The notes beneath the pieces were generated by a model. That model did not search any database and was not told where the DNA came from. It saw only the letters and a program-made list of their open reading frames with translations. Shown here in pieces: positions 17,294 through 25,784 of a stretch of DNA of 64,000 nt (within the stretch, counting starts at the first letter, position 1; each line of letters starts with the position of its first letter). This DNA comes from JACVRW01 sp963825345 (GTDB lineage Bacteria > Actinomycetota > Thermoleophilia > Solirubrobacterales > Thermoleophilaceae): positions 62,001-126,000 of the forward strand of contig CAWGSQ010000006.1 of assembly GCA_963825345.1 (NCBI GenBank), written 5' to 3'. The translations under genes were made by a program, and so were the position numbers.

Positions 17294-17340
17294 TGGCTAA
17301 CACTCTTAGCCAGAGTAGGCTAATACCATTAGCCTGTCAA
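17294..17340 (-). promoter_or_regulatory. Promoter with two TetR operators (GGCTAA-N5-TTAGCC)
   Basis: On the minus strand, TTGACA (17340-17335) and TACTCT (17317-17312) are 17 bases apart. The spacer is the operator GGCTAA-N5-TTAGCC (17318-17334, extended to AGGCTAAT/ATTAGCCT). A second copy, TGGCTAA-N5-TTAGCCA (17294-17312), runs from the end of the -10 across the expected start point. Operator centres are 23 bases apart. This is what a repressor site for the adjacent TetR should look like. Confidence 0.88.
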
Positions 17341-17465
17341 GTCGTGAGCGACGTTCTCAATTTCCCTTGAAACCGGTGCGTTCGTTCGCAAGAATGAGCC
17401 GCCCGCGTCCCGCCCCACGTCGTTGCTGATACCTCGACGCGGCGTTTTGGAGGTTTCTCTCGTCT

Positions 17466-18095
17466 ATGCCAGTTGCACTAAAGGAATGGGCCGTAACCGT
17501 GCGTGCGCTCGCCGAGGGCGAGCAGCTCCTGACCCTGCGTAAGGGCGGGATCCGCGAGGAGAACAAGCACTTCGAGATCGAGCACGACCGCTTCTTCCTC
17601 TACCCCACGTTCGACCACCAGCGGAACGACCTGATCCGCCAGTCGCACCTGCCCGAGCTGGCCCGCGCGCTCGAGGAGGGCGTGTGGCCGGAGGACGAGC
17701 CGCCGGCGAAGGCGCTGCTCCAGGACGGCGGCATCCCGCAGCCGGAGCGCGTGCGCATCCGCGCCTGGGCGGAGGTGTCCGCCAGCTATCTGATCACGGA
17801 CCCGCGGGCCATCGACGCGCTGTCGCCGTACTACATCTGGACCACGGACTATGCGGAGAAGCGGCTGCACTGGAAGCGGCGCCACCCACTGCACGTGATG
17901 GTGCTCCGCACCTACCGCATCCCGCGTCCGGTGACCGTGAAGGTGCGGCCCGAGTACCACGGCTGCCGCTCGTGGCTCGAGCTCTACCGCGACCTCCCCT
18001 TCGAGGGCACCCCCGTGCTCTCGGACGAGGAGTTCGAGCGCGCCTCCGAGGAGATCGAAGCGATCGCCTCGGATGCCGTCCCGGTCCTGGCGTAG
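17466..18095 (+). CDS. DUF1802 family protein
   Basis: 209 residues. The opening ALKEWAVTVRALAEGEQLLTLRKGGIREENKHFEIEHDRFFLYPTF is characteristic of DUF1802. Aromatic residues are common in the middle (SPYYIWTTDYAEKRLHWKRRHPLH). No signal peptide or membrane helix. ATG at 17466 has GGAGG at 17449-17453. A possible promoter, TTGAAA (17367-17372) with a 17-base gap to AAGAAT, lies upstream. Function unknown. Confidence 0.85.
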   Translation: MPVALKEWAVTVRALAEGEQLLTLRKGGIREENKHFEIEHDRFFLYPTFDHQRNDLIRQSHLPELARALEEGVWPEDEPPAKALLQDGGIPQPERVRIRAWAEVSASYLITDPRAIDALSPYYIWTTDYAEKRLHWKRRHPLHVMVLRTYRIPRPVTVKVRPEYHGCRSWLELYRDLPFEGTPVLSDEEFERASEEIEAIASDAVPVLA

Positions 18096-18149
18096 CGAGT
18101 CCAAGAGAACCGGCGCACGCCGCGCGGCGGCGGCGTATTTTGCTGCGCC

Positions 18150-20972
18150 ATGCGACGCCTTGGGAGGCAGGGCATGCTGGCGCTTGCCGCATGCGCAATC
18201 TTCGTGCTCGGTGCCACGGGCACCGCCGAGGCTCAGGTGCCGGGCCTCCCGCAGCTGCCCGGCGTGCCGGGACTGCCGGCCGACACGCCCGTCCAGCCCT
18301 ACGGGATGAACGACGGCGGCGGCTTCTGGAACATCCTGCCTCCCGGGCAGAACGGCCACGCCACGGCCGCGGACATCGGGGCGTTCTTCGCCGCCTGCCC
18401 ACCGCCCAAGTCGAACTGTCCCGACGCGCCGCGCCCGGAGCACTCCTCCAAGGAGCTTCAGATGTACGGCGATCTGGTCTACGCCTCCCCCGGCCTGAGC
18501 GCCGCCGACATCCCGAAGTACTTCAAGGACGCCACCTTCGGCGTGAAGCAGAACGAGGCCGAGCGCATCTACTCGCCGCCGGGGCGCGACGACGTGACGA
18601 TCGTCCGCGATAGCAACTTCGGCGTGCCGCACATCTACGGCACGACACGGGCCGGGACCATGTTCGGGCTCGGCTACGTGGGCGCCGAGGACCGCCTGTT
18701 CGTGATGGACGCCCTCCGGCACGCCGGGCGCGGGGAGCTGTCCACGTTCGCCGGCGGAGCCGCCGGCAACCGCGCGCAGGACCACACGCAGTGGGAGCTC
18801 GCGCCCTACACGGAGGCCGACCTCCAGCGCCAGTACGACCTAGGGGACGAGGTGTACGGCGCGGCGGGCGCGGGACTCCAGGACGACGTGACCAACTACG
18901 TGGCGGGAATCAACCGCTACATCACCGAGGCGCGCGTGAACCCGCTGAAGATGCCGGGCGAGTACGCGGCGATCGGCAGGCCGGGACCGGAGGACTGGAA
19001 GGTCACGGACGTGATCGCCACCGCGAGCCTGATCGGCGGGATCTTCGGCAAGGGCGGCGGCCGCGAGCTCGACTCCGCGCTGCTGCTCCAGGACGCCCAG
19101 CAGCGCTTCGGCCGCAAGCGCGGGAAGCGCGTGTGGGCGGACCTCCGAAGCGCCGAGGACCCCGAGGCGCCCGTGACCGTGAACCGCAAGCGCTTCCCCT
19201 ACCGGGCGGAGCCGAAGAAGCTGCGCAAGGGCGGCGTGGTGCTGCCCGACCGCGGCAGCGTGCGCAAGCTCGACGTGGTGAAGGGTGACGCCGCGGCGAG
19301 CGCCGCCGGCCGCGAGGACACGGGCCTCGGCGGCCTGCTGGCATTCCCGCGCCAGAGCTCGAACGCGCTGCTCGTGTCCGGGCGCGAGTCGAAGTCGGGC
19401 ACGCCGATCGCGGTGATGGGTCCGCAGACGGCCTACTTCGCGCCTCAGCTCCTGATGGACGTGGACGTGCACGGACCGGGCATGGACGCAACCGGCGCGA
19501 CGTTCGCGGGGATCAGCCTCTACGTGCTGCTTGGCCACGGGCGCGACTACGCGTGGAGCGCCACATCGGCCGGCCAGGACATCATCGACACGTTCGCGGT
19601 CCCGCTCTGCGAGCCGAACGGCTCCGCCCCCACGATCGACTCGATGCACTACCGCTTCCGCGGCCAGTGCCTGCCGATCGAGGTGCTCGAGAAGACGAAC
19701 AACTGGACCCCGAGCCCCGCGGACGACACGCCGCCCGGCTCCGAAACGCTGCACGCCGAGCGAACGCAGCTCGGCCTGGTCACCGCCCGCGCCACGCGGA
19801 AGGGCAAGCCGGTGGCGTTCACGAAGCTGCGCTCCACCTATAACCACGAGGCGGACTCGGCACTCGGCTTCGTGGAGCTGAACGACCCGAGCAAGATCCG
19901 CGGCCCGCGCGACTTCCAGCGCGCCGCCTCCAAGATCGGCTTCACGTTCAACTGGTTCTATGTGGACCACGAGCACATCGGGTACTTCAACTCGGGGAAC
20001 AACCCGGTCCGCGCGCCTCGCACGAGCTCGCACTTCCCGGTGAGCTCGGCCTTCACCTGGAAGGGCTGGAACACCGACCTGTGGACCGCGAGGTACGAGT
20101 CGCGGGCGTCACACCCGCAGGTGATCGACCAGCCGTTCCTCGCCAACTGGAACAACAAGCAGGCGCGCGGCACCCGCGCGGGTGACGACAACTTCGGCTA
20201 CGGCTCGATCTACCGCTCGCAGTCGCTCTCGGACCGCATCCGGAGGGGGACGCGCGGCAGCCGCAAGATGTCGCTGGTCCAGCTGATCGATGCCATGGAG
20301 AGCGCGGGCACGGTCGACCTGCGGGCGACCAAGGTGCTGCCCTGGGGGCTGAAGATGCTGGGCAAGCCACGCGACCCGAAGCTGAGGCACGCGGTGTCGG
20401 TCCTGCGCGCGTGGGTGCGCTCAGGAGGGCACCGGCTCGACCGCGACCGCAACGGCGTGTACGAGAGCACGGAGGCGATCTCGATCCTCGATCGCTGGTG
20501 GCCGAAGTGGATGCGCGCGCAGTTCCGGCCCTCGCTCGGCTCGGCTACGTACAAGCGCCTCCTCTCCATCATCGCCCAGGACGACGACCCGAACCTGGAC
20601 GGCGAGCACCACGGCTCGGCCTACCAGAACGGCTGGTACGGCTACGCGCAGAAGGACCTCCGCCGGCTGCTCGGCAAGAGGGTCCGCGGGAAGCTGTCGC
20701 GCGTGTACTGCGGCGGCGGACAGCGCAGGCAGGGCAACCCGCGCAGGTGCCGCGCACGCCTGCGTGCCTCGCTGAAGCGTGCGATCAACTCGGACCCCGC
20801 GGTCTTCTACAAGGACGAGATCTGCGAGGCCTACGAGAAGCCCTCCGACCAGTGGTGCTACGACGCGGTGCGCCAGCGCCCGGTCGGCGCGATCAACCAG
20901 CCGCTGATCCATTGGATCAACCGCCCGACGTTCCAGCAGGTAATCGAGATCAAGAAGACCGCGCCGCGCTGA
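18150..20972 (+). CDS. Secreted penicillin acylase-family N-terminal nucleophile hydrolase
   Basis: 940 residues. A signal peptide (MRRLGRQGMLALAACAIFVLGATGTAEAQ) probably ends near residue 28. The alpha-chain part has the family block DDVTIVRDSNFGVPHIYGTTRAGTMFGLGYVGAEDRLFVMD. The autoprocessing site is FPRQSSNALLVSG: Ser404, directly before Asn-Ala, would become the beta-chain N-terminal nucleophile. LLGHGRDYAWSATSAGQDIID and the calcium-type Asp-rich patches (RDRNGVYES, DDDPNLDGEHHG) follow. Likely an exported amidase or acyl-homoserine lactone/antibiotic acylase; substrate unknown. TATTTT lies 8 bases before the ATG. Confidence 0.9.
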   Translation: MRRLGRQGMLALAACAIFVLGATGTAEAQVPGLPQLPGVPGLPADTPVQPYGMNDGGGFWNILPPGQNGHATAADIGAFFAACPPPKSNCPDAPRPEHSSKELQMYGDLVYASPGLSAADIPKYFKDATFGVKQNEAERIYSPPGRDDVTIVRDSNFGVPHIYGTTRAGTMFGLGYVGAEDRLFVMDALRHAGRGELSTFAGGAAGNRAQDHTQWELAPYTEADLQRQYDLGDEVYGAAGAGLQDDVTNYVAGINRYITEARVNPLKMPGEYAAIGRPGPEDWKVTDVIATASLIGGIFGKGGGRELDSALLLQDAQQRFGRKRGKRVWADLRSAEDPEAPVTVNRKRFPYRAEPKKLRKGGVVLPDRGSVRKLDVVKGDAAASAAGREDTGLGGLLAFPRQSSNALLVSGRESKSGTPIAVMGPQTAYFAPQLLMDVDVHGPGMDATGATFAGISLYVLLGHGRDYAWSATSAGQDIIDTFAVPLCEPNGSAPTIDSMHYRFRGQCLPIEVLEKTNNWTPSPADDTPPGSETLHAERTQLGLVTARATRKGKPVAFTKLRSTYNHEADSALGFVELNDPSKIRGPRDFQRAASKIGFTFNWFYVDHEHIGYFNSGNNPVRAPRTSSHFPVSSAFTWKGWNTDLWTARYESRASHPQVIDQPFLANWNNKQARGTRAGDDNFGYGSIYRSQSLSDRIRRGTRGSRKMSLVQLIDAMESAGTVDLRATKVLPWGLKMLGKPRDPKLRHAVSVLRAWVRSGGHRLDRDRNGVYESTEAISILDRWWPKWMRAQFRPSLGSATYKRLLSIIAQDDDPNLDGEHHGSAYQNGWYGYAQKDLRRLLGKRVRGKLSRVYCGGGQRRQGNPRRCRARLRASLKRAINSDPAVFYKDEICEAYEKPSDQWCYDAVRQRPVGAINQPLIHWINRPTFQQVIEIKKTAPR

Positions 20973-21975
20973 AGCGGCGCGGGTCGAACGGCGTCGCGTC
21001 GAGGTCCGGCTGCTCGCCACAGATCATCTGAGCGAGCAGCCGGCCCGAGATCGGTCCGTGGCAGACGCCCGCGCCCTCGTGGCCTGAGCTCGTCCAGATG
21101 CCGTCGGCGAGCGGGCCGATGGCCGGCAGGCCGTCGGGAAGCCAGGGGCGGAAGCCGCACCAGCTGCGGGTTACGCGCAGGTCGCGCAGCCCCGGGACGA
21201 AGCGGGCCGCGCGCTCGAGCATCGCCTGCGTGACCTCGTCGCGAACGCTCGGGTCGAAGCCCACACGCTCGCGGCTCGAGCCCACGAGCACCTCGTCCCC
21301 GTTGAGCGTCTGCTCCACCACCACCGCCAGCGTCAGGCGCTCGTCGCGCTCCGCAACGGCATCCACGTACGCGGCCTCGATCAGCTTGTGGCGGATCAGA
21401 CCGGGCGGTGCGGCGAGGGCCACGAGCTGCCCCTTGCGCGGCTCCAGCGGTAGGCCGGTGAGCTCGGCCGCCCACGGGCCCGTGGCGATCACGACGTGCT
21501 CGCAGGAGAGCCGCTCGCCGTTCTCGAGCGTGACCGAGCCGCGCTCCACCGAGCTCACTCCGGCTCCCTGTTGCACGGGCAGCTCGGCGGCGAGCGCGCG
21601 CGTGAGGCCCACCGGATCCACCTGGAGGTCGTCCGGCTCGCGCAGCACCCGCACGCCGGGCGCCAGCTCGGGCTCCAGCTCTGGCGCGGGCGCCCCCTCC
21701 GGATGGTCGAGCAGGAGAGCGCCCTTGCGCGTGACTCGCGCGTCTGGGAACTGCTCGCCCAGCTCGAGCCAGAGCTCGCGCCCGGCAAGCGCCAGCTCGT
21801 GCTCGGGGCCGGGCGGCTTGTCGCACACGAGCACGTTGCCCTCGCCAACGCCGGTGGTGCCGCTCGAGACGGCGCCGCGGTCGAGCAGCACGACATCCAT
21901 CCCCCGTTCCTGAAGGAAGAAGGCCGCGGCTGTCCCGCAGATCCCGGCGCCTACGACAACGGCGTCAGCCGACAC
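20950..21975 (-). CDS. FAD-dependent oxidoreductase, probable D-hydroxyproline dehydrogenase
   Basis: DAO-family flavoenzyme of 341 residues. AVVVGAGICGTAAAFFLQERG binds FAD; VVIATGPWA and WCGFRPWLPDGLPAIGPL, then SSGHEGAGVCHGP, are typical of glycine/D-amino acid oxidases. It is third in a row with a DapA-family enzyme and a proline-racemase-family epimerase, overlapping the latter by 11 bases. In the trans-4-hydroxy-L-proline route this enzyme oxidises cis-4-hydroxy-D-proline to pyrroline-4-hydroxy-2-carboxylate. Role is inferred from context. Confidence 0.85.
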   Translation of the reverse strand: MSADAVVVGAGICGTAAAFFLQERGMDVVLLDRGAVSSGTTGVGEGNVLVCDKPPGPEHELALAGRELWLELGEQFPDARVTRKGALLLDHPEGAPAPELEPELAPGVRVLREPDDLQVDPVGLTRALAAELPVQQGAGVSSVERGSVTLENGERLSCEHVVIATGPWAAELTGLPLEPRKGQLVALAAPPGLIRHKLIEAAYVDAVAERDERLTLAVVVEQTLNGDEVLVGSSRERVGFDPSVRDEVTQAMLERAARFVPGLRDLRVTRSWCGFRPWLPDGLPAIGPLADGIWTSSGHEGAGVCHGPISGRLLAQMICGEQPDLDATPFDPRRFSAARSS

Positions 21976-22945
21976 GGAAGCCGTGAGGGAACGGATCCTC
22001 GGGATCGAGCAGGTACTGCCCCATGCCGGTGATCCAGGCGCGGCCGGTGATCTCCGGCACCGCGGCTGGCCGGCCGCCGACGGTCGTCTCCTCGAGCAGG
22101 CGCCCGGTGAAGCGTGTGCCGATGATGCCCTCGTTCACGAACGGCGCGCCGAGCTCCAACTCGCCACGAGACCAGAGCTGCGCCATCCGGGCGCTCGTGC
22201 CGGTGCCGCACGGCGAGCGGTCCACCCAGCCGGGATAAATCGCGGTGGCCGAGCGACTGTCGGCGCCGTCCACGCCGGGCGCGGTCCAGACCACATGGCG
22301 GCAGCCTCGGATGTCCGCGTCCTCGGGATGCACCGGCTCGTCGACCGCGGCCATCAGCGCGAGCCCGGCCTCCACCAGCTCCTCCGCCTGCTCGGGCCGC
22401 ACCTCGAGACCTGCAGACGCGGCGTCGGCGATCGCGTAGAAGTTGCCGCCGTAGGCCATGTCGTAGCGCACGCCGGCGGCCTCGCCGTCGGTCGTGTGGA
22501 GGAACGACGGGACGTTGCGGAGGCTCACCGACTTCGCGCGGCCGTCTTCCACCTGCACGCGCGCCTCCACCAAGCCCGCGGGCACGTCGAGGCGGACCAC
22601 CGTCTCCGGCTCACGCACCTCGACCATCCCGGTCTCGACGAGCACCGTGGCCACGCCGATCGTCCCGTGTCCGCACATCGGCAGGCAGCCGCTCACCTCG
22701 ATGTAGACCACGCCCCAGTCCGCGTCATCGCGACACGGCGGCTGGAGGATCGCGCCGGACATCGCGCCGTGGCCGCGGGGCTCGTACATCAGGAGCGTGC
22801 GGATCCAGTCGCGCTCGCGCTCGAAGTGGAGCTTGCGGTCGAGCATCGTGTCGCCGGGGAGCACGCCAACGCCGCCCGTGATCACGCGCGTGGGCATCCC
22901 CTCTGTGTGGGAGTCCACGGCTTGGAAGACGCGACTGGCGCGCAT
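21965..22945 (-). CDS. 4-hydroxyproline 2-epimerase (proline racemase family)
   Basis: 326 residues. Both catalytic cysteines are present: C91 in PMCGHGTIGV and C246 in DRSPCGTGTSA. Two cysteines mean racemase or epimerase; trans-3-hydroxyproline dehydratases have Thr or Ser at the second site. ATG at 22945 overlaps the stop of the DapA-family gene (ATGA). Hydroxyproline rather than proline is favoured because the neighbours supply the next two steps. Substrate assignment is inference. Confidence 0.88.
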   Translation of the reverse strand: MRASRVFQAVDSHTEGMPTRVITGGVGVLPGDTMLDRKLHFERERDWIRTLLMYEPRGHGAMSGAILQPPCRDDADWGVVYIEVSGCLPMCGHGTIGVATVLVETGMVEVREPETVVRLDVPAGLVEARVQVEDGRAKSVSLRNVPSFLHTTDGEAAGVRYDMAYGGNFYAIADAASAGLEVRPEQAEELVEAGLALMAAVDEPVHPEDADIRGCRHVVWTAPGVDGADSRSATAIYPGWVDRSPCGTGTSARMAQLWSRGELELGAPFVNEGIIGTRFTGRLLEETTVGGRPAAVPEITGRAWITGMGQYLLDPEDPFPHGFRVG

Positions 22946-23829
22946 CAGCGCTGGATCGCGGCGGGCTCCAGCGCGGCGACCGCGGCGCGAGCCGTCTCCT
23001 GCTCGTCCTCTGTGAGCGGCAGGCGCGGCGGGCGGGTGGGACCGCCATGGCTGCCGGTGAGGTCGAGCGCGGCCTTGAAGTACTGGACGAGCTTCGGCGT
23101 CATGTCGAGCCGCGCGAGTGGCAGCAGGCGGGTGTGGCGGGCCCGAGCCGCCTCGAGGTCGCCCTCCGCGACGAGCGACTCCAGCTCGAGGCACAGCTCC
23201 GGCGCCACGTTCGCCACGCCGGACACCCAGCCGAGCGCGCCCGCGGCATAGCCCTCGAGCGCCCAGTCGTCGCCTCCCACGAGGATCTCCAGGCGATCGC
23301 CGGCCAGCTCGAGGAGGTGAGCGATCCGCCGCGCGTCGCCCGAGCACTCCTTCACGGCGACGATGTGCTCGTGGCGCTCCGCCAGCCTGACGATCGTCTC
23401 GGGAAGCAGATCCTGGCGAGCGGCCTCCGGGTTGTTGTAGAGCATTACCGGAAGGTCGGTGGCGGAGGTCACGGCGGCGAAATGTGCGTCGAGCTCGCGC
23501 TCGTCGGCGACATAGGTGGTGGGCGGCAGGCACATGACGCCGATGGCACCGAGAGCCGCGGCGTCCTCGGCGCGGCGGGCGGCGCTCGAGCCGTCTGGCG
23601 TCGAGATGCCCACCGTCACGCGCGCGCCGCTGGCGATCGCCGTTTCGATGACCACCCGGCGCTCGTCGTCGGACAGGGCCCCGGCCTCGCCCATCGTCCC
23701 GCATACCACCACGTCGCGGATGCCGCGCTCCACGAGCGCACGCGCGTTTGAGGCGAGCTGCTCGGGCGCCAGCGACAGGTCGTCCTGGAACGGAGTGAGA
23801 AGGGCGGGGATCACCGAGCGAAACGTCAT
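22945..23829 (-). CDS. DapA-family aldolase/deaminase, probable pyrroline-4-hydroxy-2-carboxylate deaminase
   Basis: 294-residue class I TIM barrel. GTMGEAGALSDDERR carries the carboxylate-binding region, YNNP has the catalytic Tyr131, and IVAVKECSG contains the Schiff-base Lys160. Dihydrodipicolinate synthase is the namesake, but the operon with hydroxyproline epimerase and a DAO-type oxidase suggests the deaminase that yields alpha-ketoglutarate semialdehyde. It is the first gene of the three. The fourth step, a semialdehyde dehydrogenase, is not in the window. Confidence 0.82.
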   Translation of the reverse strand: MTFRSVIPALLTPFQDDLSLAPEQLASNARALVERGIRDVVVCGTMGEAGALSDDERRVVIETAIASGARVTVGISTPDGSSAARRAEDAAALGAIGVMCLPPTTYVADERELDAHFAAVTSATDLPVMLYNNPEAARQDLLPETIVRLAERHEHIVAVKECSGDARRIAHLLELAGDRLEILVGGDDWALEGYAAGALGWVSGVANVAPELCLELESLVAEGDLEAARARHTRLLPLARLDMTPKLVQYFKAALDLTGSHGGPTRPPRLPLTEDEQETARAAVAALEPAAIQR

Positions 23830-23856
23830 TGGAAGCTCGTCGGCGAGACTAACGCG

Positions 23857-25017
23857 CTAGCCCGGGCAGCACCAGCCGGCCAGCCGCGGGAAGCCGCCGG
23901 GGGCGCCAAGCTCGGCGCTCACGCCGTTGAGTGCCCTGCGCACCCGGCCGTTCGAGCCGAGCAGCAGCCACTCGTCGGCGTCGCGCCAGGCGAGCAGCAG
24001 GCTGCGGCCGTCGGGCGACCACGCGAGGCCATCGACATCGCCCTGGAAGAGCTGGCTCGGCGCGCCGGTCGCGGCGAGTGGGACGTCGAGCACACGTGTA
24101 CCTCGAGGACCCGCCACCACCACGGCCGCCCGCCGCCCGGACGGGTGCAGCGCAAGCTGGCGGGCTCGGCCGGGAAGCGCGACCGTCCGAAGCACGCGAC
24201 CGTTCGCGTCGAGCAGCGTGAGCGCGCGTGCCGAGAGCGCCGTCAGGCGCCGGCCGTCGCGCGACCAGGCGAGCTGGCGCGTGTGCTCCCCTTCCGTGCT
24301 CGCGGCGACGCGCCAGAGCGTCGCCCGGGCATCCACGTCCACGGCCTCGAGCCCGCCGCGCTCGCGCGCGTACACGAGCACGTGTCCGGCGTGCGGTCGC
24401 CACGCCGGTGTCACCGCAGCGGCGCCGCGGCGGAGCGGTCCGTCTCCCACCCCGTCGCCTCCCACTGTCCGCAGCACGTGGCCCTCGAGGTACGCCACGA
24501 CGAAGCCGTCCCCGGTGCTCCATGCCGGATGGTGAACGCGCCCCGAGCGCGTGACGGACCACTTCTGGGTCCTCCCGGCCGAGCTCACCGCAACCACCCG
24601 TCGACCGTCCACTCCCACCACGTTCAGCCCGTGCGGCGACCAGCCCACCTCTGAGAACGAGCCGAGCCAGCGCGAGCCCTCGGCATGCACCGCGTAGGCG
24701 CCGGAGCGCGAGACGGCGAGCACCGACGCGCCCTGCGGAAGGCCCGCGAAGGCCGGCCGGGCCGGATCGGCTCGGTCGGCGAAGCGATCCCCGATCCAGT
24801 CGCCCACCTCGGCGCCGGCGGGTGTGAGCGCCGCGACGAGGCCGACGCACAGGGCCGCCGCCACGAGCGCGAGCCGGAGCGCGAGCCGCCGTGGCCGGCG
24901 CGCCCTGCGTGCGGGCGTCTGCTCCGCAAGCGCGGCCTCCACCACGGACCAGCTGCGGGCGGCCGCCTCGGCCTCGCCGGGCAGCGGCTGCTCGCGGATG
25001 CGCTCGCGCACGGTCAC
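23857..25017 (-). CDS. Membrane-anchored beta-propeller protein, candidate anti-sigma factor
   Basis: 386 residues. A short cytosolic N-terminus (RIREQPLPGEAEAAARSWSVVEAAL) and basic stretch precede one membrane helix (about 46-65, LALRLALVAAALCVGLVAAL). The rest is extracytoplasmic with WD40/TolB-like blades: repeated W-S-x-D-G-R and similar motifs (QLAWSRDGRRL, LALHPSGRRAAV, GLAWSPDGRSLLL). GTG at 25017 overlaps the sigma factor stop as GTGA. This order and topology suggest the N-terminus holds the sigma factor and the propeller senses an external signal. No ZAS zinc motif is present. Confidence 0.75.
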   Translation of the reverse strand: MTVRERIREQPLPGEAEAAARSWSVVEAALAEQTPARRARRPRRLALRLALVAAALCVGLVAALTPAGAEVGDWIGDRFADRADPARPAFAGLPQGASVLAVSRSGAYAVHAEGSRWLGSFSEVGWSPHGLNVVGVDGRRVVAVSSAGRTQKWSVTRSGRVHHPAWSTGDGFVVAYLEGHVLRTVGGDGVGDGPLRRGAAAVTPAWRPHAGHVLVYARERGGLEAVDVDARATLWRVAASTEGEHTRQLAWSRDGRRLTALSARALTLLDANGRVLRTVALPGRARQLALHPSGRRAAVVVAGPRGTRVLDVPLAATGAPSQLFQGDVDGLAWSPDGRSLLLAWRDADEWLLLGSNGRVRRALNGVSAELGAPGGFPRLAGWCCPG

Positions 25018-25622
25018 CGCTCCAGCACCTCACCGAGGCGATCGAGCGCGCGGCGCAGGCGCGAGTTCACGGTCCCGCGCGGCATGTCGAGCGCACGGGC
25101 GATCTCGCCCGGCGTGTAGTCGAACAGGAAGCGGAGTGCGACTACGGCGCGGTGCTCGGGACTCAGCTCGCGCAGCGCGGCCACCACGTCGTCTGACAGC
25201 GGCGCAGCCGGCGGATCCGGCGGCGCCTCGGCGGAGTCGGCGGCAGCCGCGTCCACCTCGCGGCGAAGAGACCTCGAGCGGGTCACGTCGATGGCGCGGT
25301 TCACCACGATCCGGTGCATCCAGGGGCCGAACGGGCGGCGACGGTCGAAGCGGTCGATGGCGCGGATCGCGGCGAGGAAGGCCTCCTGCGCGATGTCCTC
25401 CGCGGCCGCCGCATCGTGGACCACGAGGTAAGCGGCCCGGTACGCGCGCGGCCACTCGCGCCGAAACAGCTCCTCGAGCGCCGCCGCCGAGCCGCGCTGG
25501 ACATCGCGGACGAGGCGCCGCTCCCGCAGCCGCTCGACCGCGTCGCCACCGGCCGCGCGCGCGAGCAGCGACGAGCGGCCCGCAGCAGCGGGCAGGAGGG
25601 CCGCTGGCCGGTCGCCGGTCAT
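25014..25622 (-). CDS. ECF-family RNA polymerase sigma factor
   Basis: 202 residues. Region 2 (LEELFRREWPRAYRAAYLVVHDAAAAEDIAQEAFLAAIRAI) and region 4 (LRELSPEHRAVVALRFLFDYTPGEIARALDMPRGTVNSRLRRAL) are complete. A ~30-residue variable lead precedes region 2. I chose ATG at 25622; an upstream in-frame start would run into the palindromic repeat region. Translationally coupled to the membrane propeller protein. Its target promoters are not evident here. Confidence 0.92.
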   Translation of the reverse strand: MTGDRPAALLPAAAGRSSLLARAAGGDAVERLRERRLVRDVQRGSAAALEELFRREWPRAYRAAYLVVHDAAAAEDIAQEAFLAAIRAIDRFDRRRPFGPWMHRIVVNRAIDVTRSRSLRREVDAAAADSAEAPPDPPAAPLSDDVVAALRELSPEHRAVVALRFLFDYTPGEIARALDMPRGTVNSRLRRALDRLGEVLER

Positions 25623-25689
25623 GGCTAGAGCAGAGCTTCTCACGCGAGGCACCCACCTAGGTACGAGCGCAACCCTCACAAAGGTCCAC

Positions 25690-25770
25690 TCAAGGGGTCT
25701 GACCCCTTGACTCGCCGACACTTATGGGGTCAGACCCCTTGAGTCGCCGAGACTTAGGGGGTCTGACCCC
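25690..25770. repeat. Tandem array of GGGGTCWGACCCC palindromes
   Basis: Three palindromes with period 32 bases start at 25694, 25726 and 25758. The first and third have central T, the second central A. The linkers ttgactcgccgacactta and ttgagtcgccgagactta are near identical. The array fills most of the space between the divergent sigma factor and HExxH genes. The core matches the palindrome at 7277-7309. REP-like repeat or binding array. Confidence 0.92.
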
Positions 25771-25784
25771 TCTATGGTCCGCGC

